Shown piece by piece: positions 37,460 to 48,921 of a DNA stretch of 64,000 nucleotides. Source of the DNA: Linnemannia elongata (Eukaryota > Mortierellomycota > Mortierellomycetes > Mortierellales > Mortierellaceae); assembly GCA_036320915.1 (NCBI GenBank), contig JAXBDG010000019.1, positions 496,001-560,000 of the forward strand. Direction: 5' to 3'. The translations under genes and the position numbers were made by a program. Numbering within the stretch: position 1 is the stretch's first letter; every line of letters begins with the position of its first letter. The notes beneath the pieces were generated by a model. It was not told the DNA's origin. It worked only from the letters and a program-made list of their open reading frames with translations, and made no database searches.

Positions 37460-37957
37460 GTCTTGGGTTTGGATACATGCAGTTGGAAATGAATAATAGG
37501 CATGTAGGTAGAAGTTGGAGAAAGGACCTTTGTACAAACGCTATTCTAGTCTAATCGTGCTTGTGCAATTAATAAGAAACCCCGTTCGTTGCATAAAACT
37601 ACAAAAGGGCTTTCCGGGAGTCAAAGGGTACCCATCAATGTGCGCTTGATTTGCCCCGTGGGAGACAAAAAGATTACAGCTGTGTGCTTAATTAGCTGGT
37701 TTCATAGCGCATGGGAAAGGGGAGAATCTTTTAATACTTCCATTTCTCTCTTTGTCTCTTAGTTCCAATTTAGCCGCCAATGCTATCTATCATTAGGATT
37801 GTATAGCACACTGAACCACGTCCCTTTCACTTTTTGTCTCCTCTTTCCTATTGTGATTCCAACTCCCTTCTTAACCCCATATACTATGTTGACCTCCTCA
37901 ATCTAGTACACGAAAAAAGACGCGTCTCAGAGAGAGAGAGCGAGAGAGAGAGAGAAC

Positions 37958-37988
<31 letters not shown>

Positions 37989-40117
37989 GACTAGGGACCC
38001 AATGAAGACGCCATCCTGGCAGGCATGGGTAGGAGGTAGAGGAGGGAGGAGGGGCGGATGCAAGAAGCATGAAAGAAAAGAACGAAGAGAGAGTGGGGGA
38101 GGGGAGTGAGAGTAAGGGATTGCGAAAGGAGAGCTGGATTAGGTGGTTAAACCTGGGGTGTCCACTTTTCTTTTCTCAGGGTCTGGAACTCACTCCTCAC
38201 TGCCTGCATACGTACAGTATTCGCGACTTAGCGCTCTGCTATCAACCAGAACGAGAAGTAGAAAAAAAAGGGAAGAAGCGATAGGGAACGGACAGCAGGA
38301 AGTTCGTTGTTATAACTACTGTTCCTCTATAAGTGGGTGCAAAGAGGTACGACTCCAAAAAAAGAAAATTCAAGGGCGTGTGGGTACATTTTTCGTTGCT
38401 CAAAGGGCACAGAGGGTGGATGGAGTGGGGTTGAGAAGTACATGCCAGCCCGCATCCGTGCCCCCTCCCCACTCCCTTCTCTTGCCTCTTGCACTCAACT
38501 CTACCTTGGTCCTTTCTTTCTCCTCATTTTGACCTTTTGTTTGAAGTTACACTAATTTTTTTGATGGTGTCAATTTGTTGTCTGAGGCAGGTTACAATAA
38601 AGGCTAAGCCTAGAGTGGAGGAGGGAAATGAACGGGTTGGAATAGAACCTGTCCTTCTCCTATGATCCCATAGCGTGCTGGCTTCCTCTCCTCATTGTTT
38701 TTAGTGCAATTGGCAGAACAGAAAGAAAAGGCTACTTTTGGTACCATAGTGCACAGAAGAATAGAAGAGTATAAAGCGCCAGAGAGGTAACGAAGGAATC
38801 TACAGAGGTCCCGGTCTTTTCATTGGACATGGTGTAACACAATTGCTATGCTAAGAAAATGGAAGCATATAGAAGAACTGAACTAGGATTTACCTCCTGT
38901 GTCTTTCCTTCCTTCTTTTCGCACATAGCTCTTCTACTCCCCTGCCGACCTCTTCTTCACCCTGACTCTTAGAGAACAAAAAAAAACTTGAAGGATAAAA
39001 CTCACTGGGTTTCGTTCGTGCTCGCTTCCTCCGCCCCCTTACTTTTCTTGATTTTTAGGACACCATTGTCGAATCAACGCTGATGGTTCCGAGGCGTGCC
39101 TGCAAGGAGTGGCAGCCAGTTGGTGCACGTTTACTGAGAGGTGTCCATTTCTTTTTTCTTTTTTCAGGTCGTCTATCCCCTTGGTTCATGGCATTGCAGG
39201 AGAAGAGATAAAGGGGCGAGGAAGCGACAAAGGAAAAACATGGTTGCAACTTGCAAGTTGTGCGATGTAGTAATAGAAAGTAGAGACGGACGATGGATCC
39301 CTTTTGCGACGCGCACCCTGAGAGTCCACAACACCATGAAGTGAGAGCGAGGGACAGAGGACTAGGAAGGAGGGAAAAAATAGCGTCAAACAACACAAAA
39401 GACGCCATTGATCCATCCTGGCAATATCTTATGCTTGTGTCTCTACTCCAGTCTGACTCCTATACATTGCGTTGAGTTTCGAAAGGTACCAGTCCACGAG
39501 TCGTTCAGCATGGATCTCCAAGTTCGTTCTTCTGCGAACTCATGCAATGGTATGTGTTTATAAAAAGGACAATTTGATTTGCATGGCACCATTAAACGAC
39601 TGGATCAGCTCAAAACTCATCCGCACGAACATCATCCTGGACTGGACTGGACACCTCGCACATATACGCAGACAGTACATTTACTGGAAGTGTCATTCTG
39701 TCCTTACCAACTCCCCCCCCCCTTCCTATCCTCTTCACCTCTCCCCTTGCAGAACAATCGAACTGGTACTTGTTCACCTCGAGCGCAGTTCCTATATCAC
39801 CTTGAAAATTTTTGCATAATCAAAACGAAGGATGACTCTAAGGGGCTCCTCCTTGGGACCCCATCCCATCATTACTTCACTTTACAATCTTCGTGTCCCT
39901 TCCCTTCTCCTCCCTCCTACCTCACTCCCTTATTTACGCGTGTTCTTTGTAACCCTTTCAATAGATCTCACTCGAATTAACGCACCTTTGCCAATATCAG
40001 ATTAGAATAACTATACAGAAGGTGAAAAATAAAAAAAAACGCGAGAGCACAGACAGGCACCCAGGCGAAGTAAATGTTAGGAGAGACTAATTAAAAATAA
40101 GAAAAAGCTCCCCCTCC
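37460..40117. other. 2.7-kb gene-free region
   Basis: No gene is supported on either strand. Contents are a GA tract (37929-37982), purine-rich DNA to about 38110, CT-rich stretches, and short runs of A or T. The short frame at 39141-39344 contains a C-x-x-C pair but no other recognisable pattern. Confidence 0.55.
37929..37982. repeat. imperfect GA microsatellite
   Basis: A GA run of about 54 bases with two short breaks, followed by purine-rich sequence. Confidence 0.9.
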
Positions 40118-40125
40118 TATAAAAG
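40118..40125 (+). promoter_or_regulatory. TATA box of the repeat precursor gene
   Basis: TATAAAAG, 177 bases before the ATG at 40302, followed by a CT/CA-rich leader. This is among the clearest TATA boxes in the window and suits a strongly or conditionally expressed secreted protein. Confidence 0.6.
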
Positions 40126-40301
40126 CAACGGCATCCATCATCATTTTTATTCTTTCCTTTCTCTCATTGTTTACCTAACAAAATTCTTCATCTTCACGCG
40201 CACACACACACACTCGAGGTCCCCCCCACCTTCCTTCCTCATCAACTCTATCTACTCTTATCTATAATTTATATATATACCACGTATTACACATCATCAT
40301 C

Positions 40302-41048
40302 ATGAAGATCACCACTGTTTTGACCGTCCTCGCCGCCGTCCTCTTGGTCCAGGCCGCCCCCGTCCCCTCAGTCCCCTCATCCTCCTCCTCATCCCTAGTT
40401 CTGAAGAGAGGCGTCGACCAAGCCTCCGCCCACAGCCTCTCAGCTACTACCGCTTCCTTAAATCGTGGCCTGAGCAAGCGCGAAGATGGTGATGATGAGC
40501 CTGGAAACAGCAGCAACACCAACGACGACGACAGTGGCCCCAAGGCCAACACTACTGACGGTGACGACGAAGCCACTGCCAACGGTGACAATGGAGAGTC
40601 CACGGACAACATGGAGAAGCGTGAAGATGGTGATGATGAGCCTGGAAACAGCAGCAACACCAACGACGACGACAATGACCCCAAGGCCAACAATACTGAC
40701 GGTGACGACGAAGCCACTGCCAACGGTGACAATGGAGAGTCCACGGACAACATGGAGAAGCGTGAAGATGGTGATGATGAGCCTGGAAACAGCAGCAACA
40801 CCAACGACGACGACAATGACCCCAAGGCCAACAATACTGACGGTGACGACGAAGCCACTGCCAACGGTGACAATGGAGAGTCCACGGACAACATGGAGAA
40901 GCGTGAAGATGGTGATGATGAGCCTGGAAACAGCAGCAACACCAACGACGACGACAGTGGCCCCAAGGCCAACACTACTGACGGTGATGACGAAGCCACT
41001 GCCAACGGTGATAATGGAGACTCCATGGACGCCAAAAAGGATGACTAA
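40302..41048 (+). CDS. secreted precursor with four Lys-Arg-delimited acidic repeats
   Basis: Intronless, 248 residues. A clear signal peptide (MKITTVLTVLAAVLLVQA, cut before APVP) is followed by a Ser-rich pro region with Lys-Arg at 35-36 and 59-60. The rest is four perfect-length repeats of 47 residues (61-107, 108-154, 155-201, 202-248). The first three end in Glu-Lys-Arg, and the last ends at the stop without it. Each repeat begins EDGDDEPGNSSNTNDDD, is strongly acidic, has no Cys, and carries two Asn-X-Ser/Thr sequons. Cleavage by a Kex2-type protease after Lys-Arg would release four nearly identical peptides of about 45-47 residues. This is the layout of Kex2-processed repeat precursors, which include fungal pheromones and the ribosomal cyclic peptides of Dikarya. 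No modifying enzyme lies next to it, and a structural, metal-binding acidic wall protein is an alternative. Confidence 0.85.
   Translation: MKITTVLTVLAAVLLVQAAPVPSVPSSSSSSLVLKRGVDQASAHSLSATTASLNRGLSKREDGDDEPGNSSNTNDDDSGPKANTTDGDDEATANGDNGESTDNMEKREDGDDEPGNSSNTNDDDNDPKANNTDGDDEATANGDNGESTDNMEKREDGDDEPGNSSNTNDDDNDPKANNTDGDDEATANGDNGESTDNMEKREDGDDEPGNSSNTNDDDSGPKANTTDGDDEATANGDNGDSMDAKKDD
40482..41045 (+). repeat. four tandem 141-bp coding repeats
   Basis: Units at 40482-40622, 40623-40763, 40764-40904 and 40905-41045. By eye units 2 and 3 are identical. Unit 1 differs from them at three bases (AGTGG versus AATGA, and ACTACT versus AATACT). Unit 4 shares the unit-1 variants and diverges only in its last third. 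Because 141 is a multiple of three, all six frames stay open across the array; the long frames on the other strand are by-products. Confidence 0.95.
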
Positions 41049-41102
41049 ACAACACTGCATAGTACAATTGTCTCATAGCAATTTTTACTGCCAACTAGAA
41101 CA

Positions 41103-41108
41103 AATAAA
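41103..41108 (+). terminator. polyadenylation signal of the repeat precursor gene
   Basis: AATAAA, 55 bases after the stop codon at 41048. Confidence 0.45.
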
Positions 41109-43213
41109 CTATAGCCCGCTCACTTTCTTATTTTTTTGTGGTGATCCAAGAGAATTATCTAAGACTTTATCAACACTGAGTAGCGTGTGCGCGGTGAGCG
41201 GACAAACGCTGTTGCATTGAGACAGATAGGGCCAACAGATGGCATAGGTTTCTTTGTATTCGGATGTTTTTGCTCTACTTGCCTTGTGCTATTTTTGTCT
41301 TTTCGCTGGCCTTCCTTTCGTTACTTTGAGCTTCTCCAGAAACAAATGAGTGAGCGCTCGGGCCAAATGTCACCAAGATTCTGGTCAATGATGAGATGAA
41401 TAAGAACAGGACACCCCAATCAACGATCGGCGACGGCCGCCAAAAGAAAAAAAAAGTTCATGCAGAGCCCCATCGCCTACTGATTGCAACATGTGTGTGG
41501 TCTGTTGCTGTCGAGTCGGTGAATGCTTTGATGGATGGACCACGCATTGACTTGGAGGGGACCCTTTTTTTGTTTCATTTTCCCCTTGGATAGAGGTGGA
41601 TAGAAACACGTGTGACTAAAATTGACGCGTTGAGAAGAAAACGATGATACAATCAGGAACCGTGAGCAAAGTTGTTTTTTTTTTTCCTAGGAAGGAGGGT
41701 CTGTCGGTGCACTGGTCAGTGTATAATTTTCGTTTATTTTCAGATAGGTGGATGAGTGCATAGATACATTTCAGCAAGAAGAGAATTGCTCCCGCCTTTA
41801 TCACCTCTATTTACTGTCTCGATCAAGGAATGCGCGTGCGCAACGATGGAGAAGACAAGAAGTGACACGTATCAGCTATGAGCCTATTGCATCCAGGAAG
41901 AACGTGGGAGTGCATTCATAGATCGTGTTGAGATGGGTTGAGCTGGGCTGATCTAGGTTCACGGTAGGGTCTCAAAAGGGCTGTCAACCAAGGACAAACA
42001 TACGAGAATCCCTACTCCTCTTCCTTCCTAACCTCATCCCATGTTTAGCCAGTCTAGTACCCTTGGTACTTGGTGAGGGGCTCTCACCACCCCTTTGTTC
42101 TGTGAAAATATACCCCTCCCTACTGTGGGAATACGCATATTGGAGCGTCTATACATATCTCACCTTCTACAGCTACGGTCATAGACAGACGTGTCTGCTT
42201 TTGTTGTTCATTTGTGTTTTCCTAGCGTGATATGGATTACTGAAGGGAAATGTAAGATGCAGGGAACGTTGAAGGTGGGGGGAAGAGAAGGGGACAAGGA
42301 GGGAGAAGGAGAGGTGGAGACAAGATCGCGCGAGAGAATCGATGACAACTCGTTTCTCTACCTCATGTGTTTGACCTTTTCTGCCGAGAGTAAATAGGAG
42401 ATATTTCACACAAAGAGTATTGTCAGTGAAAAGGAGACAAGGAAGACAAATAATGGTCCGTAACCCGTTCGCCGAACTTTTTTTCTTCGCTGGCCTGGAC
42501 TAAACCAATCAAAGAGTGGATGAAGGGTTACTTTTGTGTAGTGGTGTACGTACTAGTGGGATTCAAATCCATACTTGCAACCGCGACAGCTTGCTTGATG
42601 TCCACACTAGCGAGAAACGAGAAAGACTCTGACAAGAGGTTACCTTAGCAACTTTCTACAGGAGGCGGATATTTATTTCCTTGACTTTATCGTCTATCAT
42701 TGCATTCCGCCGAATGAGCACTTTGGTGTTGTGCTTGGACATCTTTTATTTCACGGATGCCTCCTTGATTTCATTTGTTTGGCAACAAATGTTTTTTTTT
42801 TGTTCTGACTACAAAGAGAGCCTTTTCTTCCTTGCTTACCACCGTATCATACTTTAACTCCTGAAGAAATAATAAGAACAATCAAGATGGCGAAAGTAAA
42901 GGACAAGGTCGGCAAAAAAAAGAAGGTTCTTCACCCTTCTCCTGAAGGCCCACTTTCACATCCCTTTCCTCCCTTCCCTTCTTCTCCTACTCACTCTTTC
43001 ATATTGTTTCTAGGCACCTCCTCTGCAAGGGCAGGGAGGAGAGAATAGACGACTGCATCTCCGTGAGTTGTACCATGTGTCCACTCCATATGAATCCTTC
43101 AATGCATCGGAAGGGCAGACTCACAGCATGTCCTTTTCCTCTTTCCCTCTCTCAAGGAGCGCCGTGGGTACCTTTGTTGTCCATGGGCGAAAACAAGAAG
43201 GAGAAAAAGTGTT
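41109..43213. other. 2.1-kb gene-free region between two secreted-protein genes
   Basis: No gene is supported. The largest frames are short and follow purine-rich strands. Isolated homopolymers of fewer than 15 bases are the only repeats noticed. Confidence 0.55.
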
Positions 43214-43219
43214 TATAAG
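43214..43219 (+). promoter_or_regulatory. TATA-like box of the small secreted protein
   Basis: TATAAG inside GTTTATAAGCCTG, 152 bases before the ATG at 43366; a CT-rich leader follows. Confidence 0.45.
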
Positions 43220-43365
43220 CCTGTACTTTGCTGTCTCTTTTTTTTTTTTTACTCTTCACTCAACAACTCATTATCCACGTCTCCTCTACGTCCAGCTCTT
43301 CCATCTCTTCTCTTCTCACAACTCTAAACCTAACCCAGCAACCTCTCCTCGCCTCGCAAACCAAC

Positions 43366-43674
43366 ATGAAGATCTCCGCCATCATCGCCGTTTTCGCTAT
43401 CGTCGCCTTGGTCCAAGCCGCACCCGCCCCCATCCCCGCCAGCACTGGCAAGAAGATCCACACCGAGGCTGCCGCCGCATCGATCGCCTCCTACCAGGAC
43501 AAGGCCTCTGGTACCGCTCCCATGGTCGCCTCGCGCCACAAGGGATCCAGCGAGGAGGCTGCTCCTATGCGTCGCAAGCGCGGTCTTATTAACACGGAAG
43601 TCAGCAGGAACAAGGTCTGCGTCAAGGCTCCCGTTAAGGTTGATGCTCATAACGCCAGGGTCCTCTCGCCTTAA
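43366..43674 (+). CDS. small secreted protein with an RRKR processing site
   Basis: Intronless, 102 residues. The signal peptide is MKISAIIAVFAIVALVQA, followed by APAPIP. It closely resembles the signal peptide of the repeat precursor 2.3 kb upstream, which has the same MKI start and VQAAP cleavage region. An Ala/Ser-rich pro region leads to Met-Arg-Arg-Lys-Arg at 68-72. Cleavage there would free a basic 30-residue C-terminal peptide starting GLINTEV with a single Cys (85). I recognise no known family. It could be a small effector-like or signalling peptide, or a cell-surface component. Confidence 0.7.
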   Translation: MKISAIIAVFAIVALVQAAPAPIPASTGKKIHTEAAAASIASYQDKASGTAPMVASRHKGSSEEAAPMRRKRGLINTEVSRNKVCVKAPVKVDAHNARVLSP

Positions 43675-44070
43675 AGGAAAAGCCTAGTGCCTTTTTCTTT
43701 CATTTTGACCTCCGTTGTCAGTCTCCCTCTTCCTTCTCAAATCTTTTTCTATCCATCTTATATACATTAGTTCCCAGCTGTCATGGGACGCACAGCATAG
43801 TAATACATTCCTCCCATTATCAAATTTCCCTGAACATTTTTTTTTCTCTATTTTTTGATTGGGAGAACTGAAACACAACGCGACATGAAACCATGGTCTC
43901 GCGTTCCGTGGGCATGTTGAAGAAAAAATTTGGTACGGAAGTACCGGATTGCTTTGCTGTCATACGGCCGTTTTGACGCGTCTCGATTCATCATGAGAAA
44001 AGAGGCACAAGGCTGATTTGGAATCGAATGAGGTTTCTGTTGTTTATGCAAGCATTCGAGTTGGCGGTAG

Positions 44071-44072
<2 letters not shown>

Positions 44073-44103
<31 letters not shown>
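44073..44103. repeat. 31-base poly(T) tract
   Basis: An uninterrupted run of 31 T between the small secreted protein gene and the membrane protein gene at 44495. Confidence 0.95.
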
Positions 44104-44494
44104 CACGCGCCTTATGCTTATTTTCGTGGTCAGCGCAAGATAGAATCAGACGAGAAACATAACAAAAAAAAGTTGTCTCGGAGAACAAAACGGGGCAGGA
44201 TCAACCCTATTTTTTCCCTTCCTTGCTGCTGCTGATGTCACAAAGGCGTGGGAGACGGACTGAGCCAGGGTTGGACTACCCCCAGGTATTTAATATCAGT
44301 CTTCCGTCCTCCAACATTTTTCGCTTCTTCTTATTTTACGCTCTCCTTTCCCTATCGCAAATCGAACTTTCCCACTTGCTTTCCCTTCTCTCTTTTTCAC
44401 CCTAATTACACCTCCACTTCCCCCCTAATACTCAGTCTCCATTTACTCGCACTACCCCCCCCAAACGCCAGTTATTCCAGCAACCTTTACTACA

Positions 44495-45995
44495 ATGAAG
44501 CTGATTGTTACTCTCCTCGCGACCATCGCGGTCGTCAATGCATACACATGCCCCGCCACCCCTGCGATCAACACCGCCTGTCGCTCCATCAGCGTCTTTC
44601 CTCGTAAGTTTACTTTTCGTCCTCAAAACTTTTAGTTTGTCCTTCTGTCTTGGCACATAATGAAGACATATTGCTCTTTCTCCCTTTCTCTCTCACTCCA
44701 GTCGCATTGGGAATGAAAGCTATATGTTTCACATCAGCATAGCGAAAGAAAATTCTTACCTAAAAAAACTTTTTTTACTTCTCCCTCGATCCCGCACAAT
44801 AGTGATCTGTAGCAACCCAAATGTTAACGCAGCCGCCTGCAACGAAAAGCAATGCACCCAGACCTACATTGACAACTACGCCGCCTGCCAATGCCGTCGT
44901 AGCCCCACCCTCTTCTACGAGCACTCTGTCAACGTCGAGGGCCTCCTCCGTCGCTGCGGCGTTGCGGGTTTGACCAACCCCTTTGGTAACCCTTACCAGT
45001 ACCGCCCCGGTCAGGGTACTCAGACGTTTTCACCCTCCGGTGGGCCCGGTACTACTGGTGCTCCTGGTGCTGGTGCTACCAGGATCTTTAGTGGGACCAC
45101 TTATTATGGTGGTTCGACTACTGTTATCTCGGGGACTACTCGCATTGTTGATGCCACCGCTGTGGTTAATGGGACTTGGATTGCGCCTGGTACCACGACT
45201 TGGGTCTCGAACACGCCTGGAATCGTTGCGGGTACTTCTACCACCTGGGTCGGTGCCTCTACTACTACTGCGGCCCCCATTGAGGGTCCCGTCGCGACCC
45301 CCGTCGAGACTGTGAAGCCCGTCATTGAACAGGACAACCGTATGTCTGGTGGTGCTATTGCCGGAACTGTTCTCGGTTCCCTTGCAGCCCTTGCGCTTGC
45401 TGGTCTGTTGGGCTGGTGCTGGAGAAAGAAGCGTGCTCAGCACACGACCTTGTACAGCAACCCTTCTACGACTGTTATTGACCCCAACGCTGCTCGCGCT
45501 CCTACCCGCACGGTTGTTACTGAGAAGATCGAGCCTGTGGTTGTCAAGTCTGTCCCTACGACCAACACCCACGTCGTCGCCCCCGGAGCCACGACTTACT
45601 CGACCTCCTCGGCCAACAACTATAACAACACCAACACTGGTTATAACAGTAGCAACACCGTCCCCGTCAACACCTATAGCAGCGCCTCTAACCCCACCTC
45701 AACCACCCACACCACCTACAACACTACAACCACAAACACCAATACCGGATACAACTCCCAGCCCCGTACCGGTGGTGTCCTCGACTCAGTCTCGAATGGT
45801 GTCCACAACGCCGCCAATGCCACCGGTCATGCGGTCGGTTCGGGTGTCAACGCTGTCGGCCACGGTGTCAACTCTGCTGGTAATGCTGTTGGCAATGGCG
45901 TCAGTGCTACCGGTCATGCCGTTGGTAACGGCGTCAATGCTGTTGGTAACAGCATCCATGGCACCTCCAACGCTGCCGGCAACACCATGCACTAA
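44495..45995 (+). CDS. single-pass membrane protein with Cys-rich ectodomain and 7/11-residue repeat tail
   Basis: Two exons: 44495-44603 and 44803-45995, 433 residues. The signal peptide MKLIVTLLATIAVVNA is followed by a small domain with about nine Cys (AYTCPATP to LLRRCGV, residues 17-90). A Gly/Thr/Ser-rich stalk follows, likely O-glycosylated. One membrane segment at about 219-242 (GTVLGSLAALALAGLLGW) ends in stop-transfer WRKKR. The cytoplasmic part is rich in Asn, Thr and Tyr and ends, from about residue 365, in repeated AVG-x-GVN blocks spaced by 7 and 11 residues. The overall plan recalls fungal wall-sensor proteins of the Mid2/WSC type, but the Cys domain does not match WSC and I do not recognise it. 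The 11-residue spacing recalls membrane-binding amphipathic helices. Confidence 0.75.
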
Positions 45996-46563
45996 AACAC
46001 TGGAAGAAGGGCGGAGAGAGAGGGATTCCTCTCGTTTCTTTAGATTTTTTGTACATACTCTTTCTGCACATAGGCTTTTTTTTTTTGAACATCTTTGCGA
46101 TCGTTCTGTCTTCTATCTAACTAATAATAATACTAAAAAACTTCATCCTTTGTCGTGTCGGTATGTTGCCCGGAGGCGTTGTTCTTTAGAGAAAAGAGAA
46201 CAAAAGAAAGAAGTAAGGGGAGGGGAGGGGGGCAGGTCAATGGATGAATGGATGGTTCTAGCAAAACCATGCCACATAGGAGGAGCGCGTGCACTCCTTT
46301 GCCCAACTCCAGCGCGAAGTGCAGCGGAGTTGCGGAAATCACTTTTGCATTTGCTATTTGAGCTAAAACCAGCCCCTTCAGTTTGTGCAGAACAGTCACG
46401 GGGCGATGGAATTTGATATATGATAAAAAGACAAAGGGTTTTCTGCAATCAAACCCCCCATCTCTCTCACACTCACTCAGCATTCTCTTTCATTCATAAC
46501 CAACACCATTCACTAACACACAAACACAACCACAGTAACACAAGAAAAACACATAAGGATAAT

Positions 46564-47353
46564 ATGTCTACCAGAGATTTTACCATCAAGACCAACGTCC
46601 TCAAGAGGTTAGTTAGTCTTTGCACAAAAAAAACAACAACAACAACTCGCATCTCGCATCTCACACCTCGTTCCTGGAAAGAATGCCCAGCACATTCACT
46701 TGTCTAACATAGAACAAAAAACGGTGGCAACAAAGAGACCCACGAACTCTTTCAAGCGCGTGTCGCATATACATAACAACCCTCTCACCCTTACTACTCC
46801 CTTGTTGCGCATTTAACGGAAATAGAGTAACAAAGGAAGTGGACTTTTACACAAAGGAGAAAGAGAAGCAGCAGGCTCGTATCGACGTCATGGTCGCCAA
46901 GGACCCCGAAGACTACGAGATCAAGAAGCAGGTACCCCTTTCATCATCTTTGCGCGCACTCTTCTTCTACCCTTGCTTGCCTATGTCACATCCTGGCCCG
47001 CGCTTGTTGTAAAACCACCTACTCATGATATGTTTATTATACGTGTTCGCACGGATTATTATTTTTTAGCGTGAGGTGCTGGAAGAGACTTTGGATATGT
47101 TCCCCGATGTCGAAAGAAGGAGGAAGGCTGCCCGCCAAGATCTCGCCAACCTCGTCGTAAGCTAAAAACTAAATATCGCGAAGGGTAAAAACCAGGTTTC
47201 ACAGGATAGTTAAGAAAGCCCGAGAAGTTACTCACATCACACTCCAATTCTTTCTCACATTGTGGACACATTTTATAGACAAACGCTAACCCGGATATCA
47301 AGGGGTCTAAGGAGTACGAGGAGGCTGTCCAGGCACTTGAGGCTTCGGAATAA
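46564..47353 (+). CDS. tubulin-folding cofactor A (TBCA/Rbl2)
   Basis: Four exons: 46564-46607, 46826-46931, 47070-47156 and 47279-47353, 103 residues, the usual length. The sequence follows the family throughout: IKTNVLKR at the start, then VTKEVDFYTKEKEKQQARID, DPEDYEIKKQ, and LEETLDMFPDVERRRKAARQDL. The protein is a three-helix bundle that holds beta-tubulin on its way to the alpha-beta dimer in the cytosol. Introns interrupt almost every helix. It converges on the MOB2 gene, with 316 bases between the stops. Confidence 0.9.
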
Positions 47354-47669
47354 GTCATGACGAGGATCTTGTCGATGGGATGAAGATCACTCTTTTTCTA
47401 GAAGAAACCATCGTCAATTGCGTACATGGCGCGAATAGCAACCCTTAGGAACAAACACCAGACGTATGCTGACTTGAACTTTTGAGAAAAGGTCGTTGCG
47501 GTGTCAAATTAAAGGATTATTGTATTTGTAAATAATGACAAGTGTCTAAGGTGCCACCACCCATCGTCAACCTCTCCACCCTCCTCCTCCTTCTTCTCTT
47601 CACCTTCCTTCAATCCCACATTGTTAAATGCTCCCTCCCTCGCCATCCCTTATCCGATCTATCCAATTC

Positions 47670-48861
47670 TCAGCAGAGGACGCCATTGTTGTCCATGATG
47701 TCGATCAATTCCTGCATGGGGACGATATCCTTCTTGTCCAACAGATCAAACTCGCGTCCGAAACTGACAAAGTGTGCAAATAGCGAGTTGAAATGAGCCT
47801 CCTGGCAGAGCGAGAGCATCTTGTCGTAGTGCGAATGGTACACATGTGCAAACACCCGTGTCAGCTGCTTGAAGATTGCTCGGACAGTTTGGACAAACGT
47901 TGGTGGGAAATCGCGTCCTATGTTGGGGATATGTATCATGTATCAAAAAAAAAATGTCAGGAGATGGACTTTTTGATGGGTGTGAACAATGACAGTTCAA
48001 TGGGTCATCAATTGAAAGAGAGAGATGAGGAGAGAAAGCCTACCATCTTTGGTGGGGAAGGTGTTTTCATCGTTGATGAGGGTTTGGATCCAGTTCATGA
48101 CAAAATCGATGTATTGTGAGGCAGGCACTTTACTCGTTTTTTTCTGCCCATCCATCCAAAAGTACTCGCACCTATCAAGTGAATTAAAAAAAAGGAGTGG
48201 GGGGAGGAGGAGGAGGCGGCAAGTGACGAAAAAAGAGAAGGGGGTTCAAGAAAAGAAATTACGTTAGCGTTGGGCAGTTCCATTCTCTTCCTCTTTCCTT
48301 CACTTCCAATTAGCTCTTCCGTTGGAGTGTGGTGTGGTTGTATCGAGAAGTGTATTACCCTGATCCTGCAGACATGTTGGGGCATTCGCGTGGGGTGCAA
48401 AAGTCCGAGATGGATCCGTAAAAGATGTTGACGTAGTTGTAAAAGTCGAATGCTATATGCATAAATGAGGAATCAACCGTTAGTATCATTCGGTTTTTTT
48501 TGGAGCAGTGAAGGGTCTGAAGATGAAAAGAACCGAGTAAGCGGGATACATGGGAATGAAGACTTGTAGTGGTAGTGTGGTAGTTGTTTCTGTCTCGGTA
48601 GGAAAAGGCTGAGTGCTGAAATTGGACCGTGCTTTTTCTTATTACTGAATGTCTGTGTGTCTGTATGTTTGTCCTCCAGAACTTGAAACGCGTTTGATGT
48701 CCCTGCTCCTTCTCTTCTTCTCTTTAGAAAGAAAATGCTAATTATCGAGAGCAACACTCCCTTCTCTTCTCTCTCCCCCCTCTTTTGCCGAATTCAATTT
48801 TCTTTCTTCACTCTTTTCACTTTTTCGAGTAAAAACAAAAAAAAGTAGGACACGTAGAGAC

Positions 48862-48921
<60 letters not shown>

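Noticed and set aside
39141..39344. Small frame with a C-x-x-C pair
   Set aside because: No second ligand pair, no homology I recognise, and no promoter or neighbour support.
40482..41045. Regular repeats as a possible CRISPR array
   Set aside because: The units are contiguous 141-base coding repeats with no spacers, in a eukaryotic genome.
40262..41220. Long open frames on both strands overlapping the repeat precursor
   Set aside because: They exist only because a 141-base repeat (a multiple of three) has no stop in any frame. Only the plus-strand frame at 40302 has a signal peptide and ordered Lys-Arg sites.
42555..42585. GGGATTCAAATCC, resembling a tRNA T-arm
   Set aside because: The surrounding bases do not fold into a cloverleaf by eye.
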